This document shows positions 16,820-25,350 of a stretch of 64,000 nucleotides of DNA, one piece after another. The notes below the pieces were generated by a model. It did no database searches. It had not been told where the DNA came from and saw only the letters and a list, made by a program, of their open reading frames with translations. The stretch is taken from NCBI RefSeq assembly GCF_947087965.1, contig NZ_CAMUES010000008.1, positions 79,231 to 143,230 of the forward strand. Reading direction: 5' to 3'. Source of the DNA: an uncultured Mobiluncus sp. (GTDB taxonomy: Bacteria > Actinomycetota > Actinomycetes > Actinomycetales > Actinomycetaceae). The position numbers and the translations under genes are program-made. The first letter of the stretch is position 1. Each line of letters begins with the position of its first letter.

Positions 16820-17953
16820 CTACGAGTCAATAACTTCCTTTGTTACAGCAATACGGTGGTCAGAATATTCCACTACGTCTCTAATGATTAATTTTTTCAG
16901 CGCAGATATAAATACCGAAATGAATTCGTAGTCAATCTCTCCATATGAAGAATTGGGTAGACATACCAGATCATTTTCAACCTTTCCAGCCCACGTCGCT
17001 AGGTAGTCTCGCGAGTATTTTGGATATAAAACCTTTTCAAGTGCAGCAGAAAAGAAGAGATTTAAGTTATGATCTCGCCTTTTATCTAGAGGGGCGATAA
17101 AGTAGCTTTCAGCTAGGATGCCAGTCGGTTCTTTCTGGGCATAGACCTTACCTGCTGCAATCGCACCGTTATATATAACTGATATGGCGTTTTCATGAGT
17201 CGTAAAATCGTTACTGCGTCCCCAATACATGATGCCATTGTCTCCAAACTTACAGTAGACAACCGGCACGGAAAATTCACAATCTCGGTACTTGCGGACA
17301 TTCTTCTTATCGGCTTTCTTTCCATCAAGTTTTTCAAAGAGATTGCCAATCCGATACTGGTGCCAGTCCAGAGAATCAAATCTTGCCAAGGCTTCGATTT
17401 CGGGGGGGGTCAGGGTGTAATCACGCAGGCCGGTGGCCTCTAGGTACGCTTCTAGCTCCGCTAGACGCGTATCTTCTAGCTCCGCTACGAACTCTTCAAT
17501 GAAATCAAAATCAATCTCGCCGTTTTTTGTAGGGAGCTTAATATTGAGTGCGTCGGCATCTTTTGCGTAAAAATTTCTTGAGTAGTCGAACTGACCGTTA
17601 TGAGATGATTTTTCAATTGCTGCAGCTATGTACATAGCGCTTCGCTTGGATAGATTCTCCGTATGCACAACTGCCACATGGTCATCTGCTCCATAGCTGT
17701 AGCCGCGATATTTGGATGAGCCAAACATATCAATGGTAACCGTATTGGCTTTAAAAACTTGGACATCATTCCCTATATATGCTGAGATACCTGTTTCTGC
17801 TTCACCTGCTGTAACGAATGGGAGTTCGCCCGGGATTCTGTCGTCACTTTTTAAGCGTTTGCCTCTAGTAGATTTACCGAAAAGTACCTCTAGGTTGTAT
17901 TCGCCCCACTCAACTTTGGCTAGCTTTGCGTTGAGTGAGGCATTTATTTTCCC
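16820..17953 (-). CDS. Specificity subunit of a BcgI-like restriction-modification system (frame without a usual start)
   Basis: The reading frame encodes two target-recognition domains in tandem. The first (VEWGEYNLEVLFGKSTRGKR to about the aligned IDMFGSSKYRGYSYG) and the second (LDWHQYRIGNLFEKLDG onwards) share the pattern of type I S and BcgI B subunits. From the -1 entry at 17947 it is 375 residues, close to BcgI subunit B. The frame is open only from about 17980 and has no ATG, GTG or TTG before the ATG at 17728, which lies inside the first recognition domain and would truncate it. Entry by -1 frameshifting from the upstream gene is the likeliest explanation; an indel at the start is the alternative. 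Base use is AT-richer than in the core genes. Confidence 0.75.
   Translation of the reverse strand, partial: GKINASLNAKLAKVEWGEYNLEVLFGKSTRGKRLKSDDRIPGELPFVTAGEAETGISAYIGNDVQVFKANTVTIDMFGSSKYRGYSYGADDHVAVVHTENLSKRSAMYIAAAIEKSSHNGQFDYSRNFYAKDADALNIKLPTKNGEIDFDFIEEFVAELEDTRLAELEAYLEATGLRDYTLTPPEIEALARFDSLDWHQYRIGNLFEKLDGKKADKKNVRKYRDCEFSVPVVYCKFGDNGIMYWGRSNDFTTHENAISVIYNGAIAAGKVYAQKEPTGILAESYFIAPLDKRRDHNLNLFFSAALEKVLYPKYSRDYLATWAGKVENDLVCLPNSSYGEIDYEFISVFISALKKLIIRDVVEYSDHRIAVTKEVIDS
17904..17953 (-). promoter_or_regulatory. Candidate programmed -1 ribosomal frameshift site
   Basis: On the coding strand the order is CTG GGA AAA TAA. It contains the heptamer G-GGA-AAA in the zero frame, directly followed by the stop. 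After a 6-base spacer (TAAATG) comes an 11-bp stem, CCTCACTCAAC with GTTGAGTGGGG (one G-U pair), around a 15-base loop. Heptamer, spacer length and stem all fit the rules of -1 frameshifting, and the -1 frame is the open frame of the specificity subunit. Confidence 0.65.
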
Positions 17954-19995
17954 AGGCGTTCGTCCTCGTGCTCTCCGCGTTTAAGTATGTTGGAAACCTC
18001 CCAAGCCAGATAATCGCTCACGGTTTTCTTAAAATCTTCAAGCGTTGGGGTGATGTCTATGGGTGCACTCTGGTTCCAATCGTCGCCGGCTTTCGGGTCA
18101 ATGGTTCCTTCGTAGAAATCGCTTTCATCCAGGTAGTTCAGCTTCTTTACTCCGTAACGCACCAAATCAGCGACTTCTTGGTAACGCTCAAGGGCGTGAT
18201 CAACGTTGCGCAGGTTCACTCCACTTTTAGCTTTTTTGCGGTTGGCTCGTTTGTAGCCATCCTGCGAAAAATCAATGAACCTGACGACGTCGTCTGCTTT
18301 GTGTGCTTCCCCTACGCGAAACACGTAAATTTGGGTTTGCACACTAGATTTGCCTATAAACAAGTCTATCGGCATCTTGATACTAGCCAACAGTGTGGAG
18401 TGCTTTAGGATGCGCTGATTGTATTCGACTGCTTTCCCTGTACCTGCCGAATTTTGAATAATGACGGCAGCGTAGCCACTGTTCATCATAGCGAGGGCGG
18501 TCTCGACAAACACCATGCCATTACCGGGTGCTGAATATGGCGGGTTCAACACAAAAGCAGTTGCCGGGAATTTAGTACCTTTGTCGCCGTACTCGTAATT
18601 GCCTGAAAAGTTGTTGAGCGAGTCGTCGTTGATGATGTTGGATGAGCCGTCACCCATCAAAATCATGTTGAGCACAGCTAACATATATACGTTAGGGAGG
18701 ATTTCAAGACCGAGGAGCTGCTCAGCCTTGATTTTCGCGTACTTGATTTGTAGCTCATCGGGTGAGGTTGTTGTTTCTTTCGCGTCATTCATCATTTCGT
18801 TCATCGCGGCCACGAGGAGACCTGCAGAGCCGGTAGCAAAATCCCACACGTAGGAGTCTTTATTCACTCTGGCTAGTTTCACCAAAAGTTTCGCTACGTA
18901 GGAGGGCGTTAGTACCACGTCGTTGAGCTTGTCTTGAGTGAAACCCAACCAGCTATACATTTCGTTAAACAGCTTGCCGGTGAAATCAGTGGTAAGCCCG
19001 ATCTTGTAATAGATACCCAAATCGTCAACGATCTTAGAAAACACTCGCTTGAGCTGAGTTTCCCCACCTTCTACCTTGTTCAAGTGCTCGGCTGTAAGCG
19101 TGTTTTGCAGTGTTCTAACGATTAGATTACGTTTTTGCTCTGGAAGCTGTTTTTCGCTCAAGAAACTGTCTACCTTACGCAAAACTACTTCGCCGTCTGT
19201 ATAGCCAGGCTCGGAAGATGACTTTAGATCCGTTTTTTCCAAGGGTTTGACTTTTCCGGGAACGCCAAGCGTAGCCATGATTGTGGCGGCAACTAGATAG
19301 ACGCGATCATTTTCTCCTAATCCTTTCTCGGATTGGTAGATATCATTATTAAGCTTAACCAGGCTAGCGTCGATTTCACTTTCGCGTTTGGCTTTAATCC
19401 GGTCAAGTTCCTCTTGACTCAGTTTGAGCTGACGGATTTGATTGACAAACGCATCAAAATTTTCGGCACGCAAGAATGAGAGATCGCTGAATTCTCCGAC
19501 TTTTTGACCGACACCAAGATTGCTCTTGGAAACGTAATAAACACCAATCTGCAGGTGAAGCCCGGATTCGTCCTTGTGCCCGGTCACACCGATTGCGACG
19601 ATGTCGGTGTAGCTAGTGTAGTGCAATAGTGCGTTCGCGTAATGTACAGCACCGTTGACTGCATAACTATTAATATTAGCAAAATTTGGTTCGTTGTTTG
19701 CTTTTCGATTATCCACATTACCCTGCGCATCAAGCTTTTCTAGCTTGTCCTTGTAGCCCTTATATTCGATAAGTACGGGCCAGAAATCACCGTGTGAATC
19801 TTTAAGCAGAGCTTTCGCGTCGGGACGGTTACCGCCAAATCCACCGTTTTTTGAATAATACTCGCTCAGTGCTGCGTCGATTTCAGTGTTTAGTGATTCT
19901 TGCTCAGGCTTGTAGTCCAAATCGTATGAGCGAAGCCAAAAATTCACCTCATCAGCTACGTTAGGTTCAACAGACTGCACTGCTTGTTTTGCCAT
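17944..19995 (-). CDS. BcgI-like restriction nuclease/N6-adenine methyltransferase subunit
   Basis: A 683-residue type IIB/IIG-like subunit. The N-terminus holds a PD-(D/E)XK nuclease pattern (NRPDAKALL, then FWPVLIEYKGYKDKL, residues 55-85). The methyltransferase part has motif I in VWDFATGSAGLLVAAMN and motif IV NPPYS in VLNPPYSAPGN. This domain order, and pairing with a separate two-domain specificity subunit, is that of BcgI, which cuts on both sides of its site. I prefer the ATG at 19995, which has AGGAG eleven bases upstream; the GTG at 20007 sits too close to it. It ends in a slippery sequence (see the frameshift entry). Several stretches are clearly AT-richer than the core genome, so transfer is likely. 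Confidence 0.85.
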   Translation of the reverse strand: MAKQAVQSVEPNVADEVNFWLRSYDLDYKPEQESLNTEIDAALSEYYSKNGGFGGNRPDAKALLKDSHGDFWPVLIEYKGYKDKLEKLDAQGNVDNRKANNEPNFANINSYAVNGAVHYANALLHYTSYTDIVAIGVTGHKDESGLHLQIGVYYVSKSNLGVGQKVGEFSDLSFLRAENFDAFVNQIRQLKLSQEELDRIKAKRESEIDASLVKLNNDIYQSEKGLGENDRVYLVAATIMATLGVPGKVKPLEKTDLKSSSEPGYTDGEVVLRKVDSFLSEKQLPEQKRNLIVRTLQNTLTAEHLNKVEGGETQLKRVFSKIVDDLGIYYKIGLTTDFTGKLFNEMYSWLGFTQDKLNDVVLTPSYVAKLLVKLARVNKDSYVWDFATGSAGLLVAAMNEMMNDAKETTTSPDELQIKYAKIKAEQLLGLEILPNVYMLAVLNMILMGDGSSNIINDDSLNNFSGNYEYGDKGTKFPATAFVLNPPYSAPGNGMVFVETALAMMNSGYAAVIIQNSAGTGKAVEYNQRILKHSTLLASIKMPIDLFIGKSSVQTQIYVFRVGEAHKADDVVRFIDFSQDGYKRANRKKAKSGVNLRNVDHALERYQEVADLVRYGVKKLNYLDESDFYEGTIDPKAGDDWNQSAPIDITPTLEDFKKTVSDYLAWEVSNILKRGEHEDERLGK

Positions 19996-20161
19996 ATTCC
20001 GCGTCACTCCTGCAAGACATCCAATTTTGCGGGGTTCTAATCCCTACTGTTTTACTGAGATTGTACTCTCTGGTATATGTTTCTCCGTGATAGACGCTCC
20101 TGCAGGAGCACAAAGATATGGCCTGTCACCAGCTACAACCAAGAGACTGGGGGTGGCGAAA

Positions 20162-20634
20162 ATGGAAGAGGCGTGCGAGGGCATCGAAGTGCGTTACCAA
20201 GACGGCACGATTTGGCTGACGCAAAGACTGATGGCACAGCTGTTTGATGTGGATGTGAGGACTATCAATGAGCATTTGGGGAACACTTTTTTGTTTCCGG
20301 GGAATTGCAGAAAAATGCAGTTCTCCGGAAATTCCGGACAACTGCCAGTGATGGCAAAACTTACGTGACGAAGCATTACAACACTGTCTGAAGAAGCAAC
20401 TATTGGAATTTTTCCAATAGTTCGCCAAGAAGGCTCTCGTCAGGTCGCGCGACAAAATTGGCGGTGCGACCGGACATGATTGTATCGGTCGGCTACCGCG
20501 TGAACTCCATTCGCGCCACCCAGTTCCGCCAGTGGGCGACCTGGTTTACCCAAAACGCTAGATATCAGTCAGATTTCGACAAGTTCGCGGCCAAAGCCCC
20601 GAAGGCCAGCAGCCGTCGCGCAGATGCGAAATAA
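20162..20634 (+). pseudogene. rhuM-family gene, frameshifted
   Basis: The pieces of a RhuM-like protein are spread over different frames: EGIEVRYQDGTIWLTQ and MAQLFDVDVRTINEH in the first frame, then ELQKNAVLRKFRTTASDGK and TYVTKHYN in a second frame up to a TGA at 20388. IVSVGYRVNSIRATQFRQWA follows after about 90 bases of disrupted sequence. The first shift lies in or near the run TTTTTTG/GGGG around 20285-20305. RhuM genes often sit beside restriction systems in accessory islands, as here. The product cannot be made in one piece. Confidence 0.85.
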
Positions 20635-20654
20635 AACCCCGTAGAAGCCGCGGC

Positions 20655-21017
20655 CTACCGGATCTGTTTAATCCCTTTGGTCTCGCCCCAGGCTTTGTCC
20701 GCGGTCAGCACAGTGGCGCCCAAGCGTTTGCCGAGGGCGAGGCAGAGGCGGTCGCCCAGGGAGAGGCTCGTGCCGGGCTGCCACAACTGTGCCGCTGTGA
20801 CCGCGTCGGATTCGCTGACTTCGCGCACTTTCAGTCCGTATGAGAACAGCAAGTTCGTGGCAAGGGAAACGTCCGCCCCGCGGGAAATGAGCTTTTGGAT
20901 GACCTCCGACCAGTTCGCGGCACCCACCACACCCTGGCCCAGTGCCTGCTCTACGCGCTGCCAACCGGGTTCCTCCTGCAAAAACGCCAGCAGAGCCGAA
21001 GCGTCTAAGACAAACAT
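20655..21017 (-). CDS. vapC: PIN-domain ribonuclease toxin (VapC family)
   Basis: A 120-residue PIN-domain toxin. The acidic active-site residues are visible in MFVLDASALLAFLQEE, ANWSEVIQKL, LGDRLCLAL and TVLTADKAWG, so the nuclease centre looks complete. Such toxins cut tRNA or rRNA when freed from their antitoxin. The ATG at 21017 shares one base with the antitoxin stop (TAATG), so a longer upstream reading is not needed. It is the distal gene of the vapBC pair. Confidence 0.9.
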   Translation of the reverse strand: MFVLDASALLAFLQEEPGWQRVEQALGQGVVGAANWSEVIQKLISRGADVSLATNLLFSYGLKVREVSESDAVTAAQLWQPGTSLSLGDRLCLALGKRLGATVLTADKAWGETKGIKQIR

Positions 21018-21259
21018 TACGACGATTCTTTCTGAGCCGCGCTGCGCCGTTCCGCGATGAGTTCCTCGACCAGGCTGCTCGCCCCGATTTGCTTCTTTAC
21101 CAGCTGTTTGGCCTGCTCGCGGGTCATGGCGATGACTCCGTGCGGGGTTTCGAGCATCAGCAGTTGGGTGCCTTGCTCCCACTTTTGATTGTGGCGCAGC
21201 GCCGAGGGAATAACCAGGCGCCCCCTGTCTCCCACAACGGTCGCATAGGTGGTACTCAT
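21017..21259 (-). CDS. vapB: AbrB/MazE-type antitoxin (VapB family)
   Basis: An 80-residue antitoxin with an N-terminal swapped-hairpin AbrB domain (ATVVGDRGRLVIPSALRHN) and an acidic/basic C-terminal tail (LVEELIAERRSAAQK) that would wrap the PIN toxin. The start is taken at the ATG at 21259; a GTG at 21277 is possible, but neither has a strong ribosome-binding site. The start codon lies inside an inverted repeat, which fits autorepression. Confidence 0.85.
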   Translation of the reverse strand: MSTTYATVVGDRGRLVIPSALRHNQKWEQGTQLLMLETPHGVIAMTREQAKQLVKKQIGASSLVEELIAERRSAAQKESS

Positions 21260-21273
21260 ACTATGAGTGTACC
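21251..21273. promoter_or_regulatory. Inverted-repeat operator candidate of vapBC
   Basis: GGTACTCATA and TATGAGTGTACC form an inverted repeat with one extra base in the right arm. It covers the vapB start codon, a common position for antitoxin-toxin autoregulation. Confidence 0.45.
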
Positions 21274-21462
21274 ACACAAGGAATCCGCGTGTACTCCAAT
21301 GCGGACGTATAAACGGTCACGCAATGCTGAAAACAGAAAGAAAACGACACCTACACACCACTCAGATGTACTGACCGTCCCACTTGGCTTGTGCGACACC
21401 ACTGCCCGCCGCGCGGCCTTTTGCCCGTTACGCGCCACCGGGCCTAACGTCCCCACCCGGCC

Positions 21463-21528
21463 GCGCGACCGACCTTGTGACCCCGCGCGACCGACCTTGT
21501 GAACCCGCGCGAACGCCCTTGTGAACCC
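21463..21528. repeat. Three tandem 22-base repeats
   Basis: Three units with the core GCGCGACCGACCTTGTGA plus CCCC or ACCC start at 21463, 21485 and 21507. Units 1 and 2 differ at one base; unit 3 has two changes from unit 2. They lie just past the 3' end of the deacetylase gene, at the right edge of the accessory island. Confidence 0.85.
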
Positions 21529-21538
21529 GCGAATGAAC

Positions 21539-22768
21539 TCAGTTCGCAACCCGATGGTGCGCGGGATAGCTGCCGGGAGCGAGCGGCAGGAAAGTGTAGC
21601 CGTTTTGCTTGCCCCAGTCGATGACCTGGGGCATCGCGTCGACGGTGGTGGGGTGGATGTCGTGGCAAAGGACTACTGACACCGTTTTCCCCTGCACTCC
21701 GGCGGTAATCTTTTGAAAGACCGAAGCGCTGTTGGTGTGCCCCGAAGCGTCCCCGCTATCTACGTTCCAGTCAAAATAGGTGTAGCCTTTCACGGCCATG
21801 AGCTTGGTCAGCCGGCTCATGATTCCGGGCGAGTAGCTGCGGCTCACGGTGTTGGAGCTGCCTCCGGGGAACCGCATCAGCTTGGTGTCCTGACCGGTCT
21901 GCGACCGGATAACCTGCGCCATGCGGTCGAAGTCCGCCCAGTAGGCGTCGTCGCTGGCGTAAATCTGGGAATACTTGTGGGTATAGGTGTGAATCCCGAT
22001 TGAGTGCCCTTCTCGGTAGGCGCGCCCAATCATGTCTGTATGCCCCATCGTGTTGGTCACAAAGAACGTCGCTTTCACCCCTTTGTCGGCCAAAATATCG
22101 AGCAAGTGCGCCGTCGCCGGTCCGGGCCCATCGTCAAAGGTCAGATAGATAACTTTGTCCAAGCCTGCCGCCGGGTCAGCGTTGGGAGCAACGGGCTGCA
22201 TGACGGTGACCTGGCGGGTCGCTGTGCCCTGGTTTCCGCTGGAGTCCGAGACTTGGTAGCGCAACGTGTATGACCCCGCCGCATTCACGTTGACCTGGCC
22301 GTCGACTTGGACTTTTGCGGTTAAATCGCCGTCCGCATTATCTGTAGCGGAATAGGAGTCCTGCCAGGGCAGGCCGTAGGGGAGGGTAATCTGTTCCCCG
22401 CCGTCGACCGTGATGGCGGGCGGCTGAGAATCCCGTACCGTCACTTTGCGGGTCTTTTTTCCCTCGACTCCGCGGTATTTCGCCGCATAAGTGATTTCAT
22501 AAGTGCCGACTTTGGAAGTATCGACTTTTCCGGTGGTGTGCAGCTTGAGGTCGTCGTGAGTAAAGGTGAACAGGGTACTGGTTCCATAAGCGGTGGCGCC
22601 GGGGTCTTTCCATTGTTCACCGTATTCAACAGTACTGGTGGAGTCGCCTTTCACAGTGATGACGACTTCCCACTTGTTGACCAGGTACATGGTGATTGCG
22701 CCGATTGCGGCGGCAACGAAAATCACAGCCAGGATACTGGCAATCCAAATCTTTGATTTCTTACTCAC
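21539..22768 (-). CDS. Cell-surface polysaccharide (peptidoglycan) deacetylase
   Basis: A membrane-anchored NodB-type deacetylase that would remove acetyl groups from cell-wall sugars. After a signal anchor (IWIASILAVIFVAAAIGAIT) come two immunoglobulin-like DUF5011 domains (roughly residues 35-110 and 115-190), then the catalytic domain with TFDDGPGPAT, the metal histidines in HTYTHKYS, RFPGG and LCHDIHPT. The GTG at 22768 is preceded by GGGAGGTG at good spacing, so I prefer it to an ATG at 22807. Deacetylation of this kind protects against lysozyme in other bacteria; that role here is inference. Confidence 0.9.
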   Translation of the reverse strand: MSKKSKIWIASILAVIFVAAAIGAITMYLVNKWEVVITVKGDSTSTVEYGEQWKDPGATAYGTSTLFTFTHDDLKLHTTGKVDTSKVGTYEITYAAKYRGVEGKKTRKVTVRDSQPPAITVDGGEQITLPYGLPWQDSYSATDNADGDLTAKVQVDGQVNVNAAGSYTLRYQVSDSSGNQGTATRQVTVMQPVAPNADPAAGLDKVIYLTFDDGPGPATAHLLDILADKGVKATFFVTNTMGHTDMIGRAYREGHSIGIHTYTHKYSQIYASDDAYWADFDRMAQVIRSQTGQDTKLMRFPGGSSNTVSRSYSPGIMSRLTKLMAVKGYTYFDWNVDSGDASGHTNSASVFQKITAGVQGKTVSVVLCHDIHPTTVDAMPQVIDWGKQNGYTFLPLAPGSYPAHHRVAN

Positions 22769-22935
22769 TAAAGCACCTCCCAACAGCAAAACTTTACCAA
22801 AGAACAATGCTCGGATAAACCCTTAATTCGGCTAAATCCTTGGTAAATTCGGCACCTGAGCAGCCGTCACAGCCCTGACTTTATTTTCGCCAAAGACCGC
22901 GAAACCATCCTCGTGAACGGCATTATTATGGGCTT

Positions 22936-23655
22936 ATGAGTGAATCTAAAAGGCTGGACGCATGGGAGCGCTTGACGGATTGGCCGCTATTGATTTTGGC
23001 GGTCCTATTTTTGGGGGCCTATGCCTGGGAAGTCATCGGTGATCTACAAGGCCGGGCGGCCAATGTTACTGAGTTAATTATGAATGTGGTGTGGGCTGCC
23101 TTTGCCATTGATTACGTGGTGCGGCTTTCCTTGGCAAAGCCGCGTTTCAAGTGGTTCATCACGCACCTTTTCGATCTGCTCATCGTGGCGCTGCCAATCT
23201 TGCGGCCGCTACGATTGCTCCGGCTCGTGACGTTCGTGAAAGTGCTCGGTCGCAAGGCCGGTTCGACCTTCCGCGGCAAGATAGCTCTGTACTCGATAGC
23301 AAGCACGGCGCTGCTGATTTTCGTGTCGGCGCTGGCTGTGCTGGATGCGGAGCGCAGTGTTTCGGATGCGCTGATTACGTCTTTTCCGCAGGCGATTTGG
23401 TGGGCTTTCGAGACGATTACCACAGTGGGCTATGGAGATCTATATCCGATTTCTGTAACCGGCCGCGCAGTCGCGTTATGCCTGATGACGTGTGGGGTAG
23501 CGCTGATTGGTGTCGTAACAGCTACCATGGCTTCGTGGGTTGTCGACATGGTGAATGAAAAAAATGAGCAGGAGCGGGCGGCCACTAGCGCTGAGATTAC
23601 CGAACTGAAACAACAGATTAGTGAACTCACGCTGCTGGTGGAGTCAAAACGGTGA
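22936..23655 (+). CDS. Voltage-gated potassium channel family protein
   Basis: A 239-residue ion channel. The selectivity filter is seen in ETITTVGYGDLYPIS, and an arginine-rich S4-like segment in LRPLRLLRLVTFVKVLGR, so it has the six-helix voltage-sensor layout. The C-terminus (EKNEQERAATSAEITELKQQ) is a predicted coiled coil that could tetramerise the channel. There is no RCK nucleotide-binding domain. It is a single gene between the divergent deacetylase and the CWB2 protein gene. Confidence 0.9.
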   Translation: MSESKRLDAWERLTDWPLLILAVLFLGAYAWEVIGDLQGRAANVTELIMNVVWAAFAIDYVVRLSLAKPRFKWFITHLFDLLIVALPILRPLRLLRLVTFVKVLGRKAGSTFRGKIALYSIASTALLIFVSALAVLDAERSVSDALITSFPQAIWWAFETITTVGYGDLYPISVTGRAVALCLMTCGVALIGVVTATMASWVVDMVNEKNEQERAATSAEITELKQQISELTLLVESKR

Positions 23656-23788
23656 CGATTCGCCTAGGCTCAGAAGGCTGGTTGAAACCAATTTCGTGGG
23701 TGATCAGCCGCGCAGGGTGGAACTGTTGAGAGAGATTTCTCACGCCGATTGGTACTTTTTTCGAGGCGTGAATCCTAGAATTCGTTTT

Positions 23789-24940
23789 ATGTTTAAGAAA
23801 ACTCTCGCCGGCGTTGCTGCCGCTGTTCTCGCTCTAACCCTGCAAATTCCCGCCTCAGCCGCGGGTACTCGTATTGCTGGCCCGGACCGTTACGCGACGT
23901 CCCTGGCTATTGCGCAGACGTACTTCCCCACCGCGAAAAACGTGTTTGTCGCTACGGGAACGAATTTTCCTGACGCTTTGGCTGCCGGGCCGTGGGCCGC
24001 CGCGCAGCAGGCACCCATATTGTTGGTTGGCTCACAAATTACTTCCGAGCAGCAGGCTTACCTGCAGCAACTCGGTTCGCCCAGCATCACGATTCTGGGC
24101 GGTGCCGGGGCGGTCTCGGAGCAAGTTGAGGCTCAGCTGACACAGTTCGGTGCGGTGCAACGAATTTCCGGAGCCAACCGTTACGAGACTGCCGCAAAAA
24201 TTGCTCTGCAGTTCGGAAAAGCCGGGAAGTTGTATCTAGCGACTGGCACCGGTTTTGCGGATGCGCTGGCTGGGGGCGCGTTGGCCGCACAAGAGGGGGT
24301 GCCGATTATGCTTACCGGTCCGGGTGCGCAACAGTATGCGGTTTCGGTGGCTCAGCAGCTGGGCGCTACAGACACTATGGTGCTGGGCGGTCCGGGTGCC
24401 CTTCCCGATGAATTCTTGGCGGGAATGCCAAATCCGAATCGGATTTACGGAGCTAACCGGTTTGAAACCGCGTCCCAGATTTTTGCCGCGAAGCCCACCG
24501 CCAATGCCTTCCTGGCATCGGGAGTGAATTTCCCGGATGCTCTCTCGATTGTGCCCGCCGCCGGTCTGCAAAAGATGCCCTTGCTGTTAGCGCAGCAGAA
24601 TTGTTCACCTGTTCAACCTGCAGTGCCGGTTACTTTCGTGGGAGGACCCGGTGCGTTGAGTGATAACTCCAATTTGCAATGTCAGGTTGCCCCGCAGCCC
24701 CAGCCTGAGCCTCAACCCCAGCCCCAACCCCAGCCGCAGCCGCAGCCGCAGCCTTCTGACAATGGTGGCTTACAACCAATCGGTAAGGACTGCCCGGCAA
24801 ACGCCCCAATCAAGGGGAACGCAAATTCCATGATTTACCACATGCCCGGTCAGAGGTTCTACAATCGCACCACCCCGGAGGCTTGCTTCGCTTCTCAAGC
24901 TGAGGCGAGAGCCGCGGGCTACCGTAAAGCAAAAGTTTGA
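23789..24940 (+). CDS. Secreted protein with cell-wall-binding-2 repeats and a C-terminal sunset domain
   Basis: A 383-residue exported protein. The signal peptide MFKKTLAGVAAAVLALTLQ ends near ASA. Then come three cell-wall-binding-2 repeats, each with the R-x-x-G-x-(D/N)-R-(Y/F)-(A/E)-T pattern (RIAGPDRYATS, RISGANRYETA, RIYGANRFETA). A linker of Pro-Gln pairs follows (24690-24755). A 40-residue end (IKGNANSMIYHMPGQRF, then PEACFASQAEARAAGYR) matches the sunset domain found at the end of actinobacterial surface proteins. The frame is open from 23621, but the signal peptide fixes the start at 23789. The role is cell-wall attachment; a target is not known. Confidence 0.88.
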   Translation: MFKKTLAGVAAAVLALTLQIPASAAGTRIAGPDRYATSLAIAQTYFPTAKNVFVATGTNFPDALAAGPWAAAQQAPILLVGSQITSEQQAYLQQLGSPSITILGGAGAVSEQVEAQLTQFGAVQRISGANRYETAAKIALQFGKAGKLYLATGTGFADALAGGALAAQEGVPIMLTGPGAQQYAVSVAQQLGATDTMVLGGPGALPDEFLAGMPNPNRIYGANRFETASQIFAAKPTANAFLASGVNFPDALSIVPAAGLQKMPLLLAQQNCSPVQPAVPVTFVGGPGALSDNSNLQCQVAPQPQPEPQPQPQPQPQPQPQPSDNGGLQPIGKDCPANAPIKGNANSMIYHMPGQRFYNRTTPEACFASQAEARAAGYRKAKV

Positions 24941-24969
24941 CACTTGATCGCGCCCGGCGGTGCACCCGC

Positions 24970-25350
24970 TCAGCTGTGATCGAATGCCGCGCCTAAAATG
25001 AAACCCCCGGTTACTACGATAAGCAATACATAAATCCCTATCACTATCAGCGCCCACAGCAGGGTGGCTTTGGCCCAGTTGGACTTGGCGGGCGAGGTTC
25101 CCGACCCGAAAGACCAGATGAGCAGCATGACTACGCCCACAATCGGCAGGGAAGCGAGGAAAATCGTCAGCATCCAAGCCCCCAGGCTGGTGTCATCATT
25201 CGATTGCACCAGGGGTTGCGAAGCGAAATTGTTCGGCGCGCCCGCGAACTGCTGAGGGGCGAGTCCGGGGGTCTGGTTTGAGAATTGGTTTGGATTCTGT
25301 GGGGGTTGCTGGGGCGGCGGGAACTGGGCGGGATTGTAAGGGTTAGACAT
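24970..25350 (-). CDS. Proline-rich membrane protein of unknown function
   Basis: A 126-residue protein starting MSNPYNPAQFPPPQQPPQ, with about 45 Pro/Gln/Asn-rich residues, then two membrane helices (WMLTIFLASLPIVGVVMLLI and ATLLWALIVIGIYVLLIV). AGGAGAAGCC sits before the ATG at 25350, which rules out the upstream ATG at 25395. Short proteins of this layout are common in actinobacteria; the function is unknown. Confidence 0.75.
   Translation of the reverse strand: MSNPYNPAQFPPPQQPPQNPNQFSNQTPGLAPQQFAGAPNNFASQPLVQSNDDTSLGAWMLTIFLASLPIVGVVMLLIWSFGSGTSPAKSNWAKATLLWALIVIGIYVLLIVVTGGFILGAAFDHS

Noticed and set aside
17728..17730. ATG at 17728 as the start of the specificity subunit
   Set aside because: It would remove most of the first recognition domain, which is clearly encoded upstream in the same frame.
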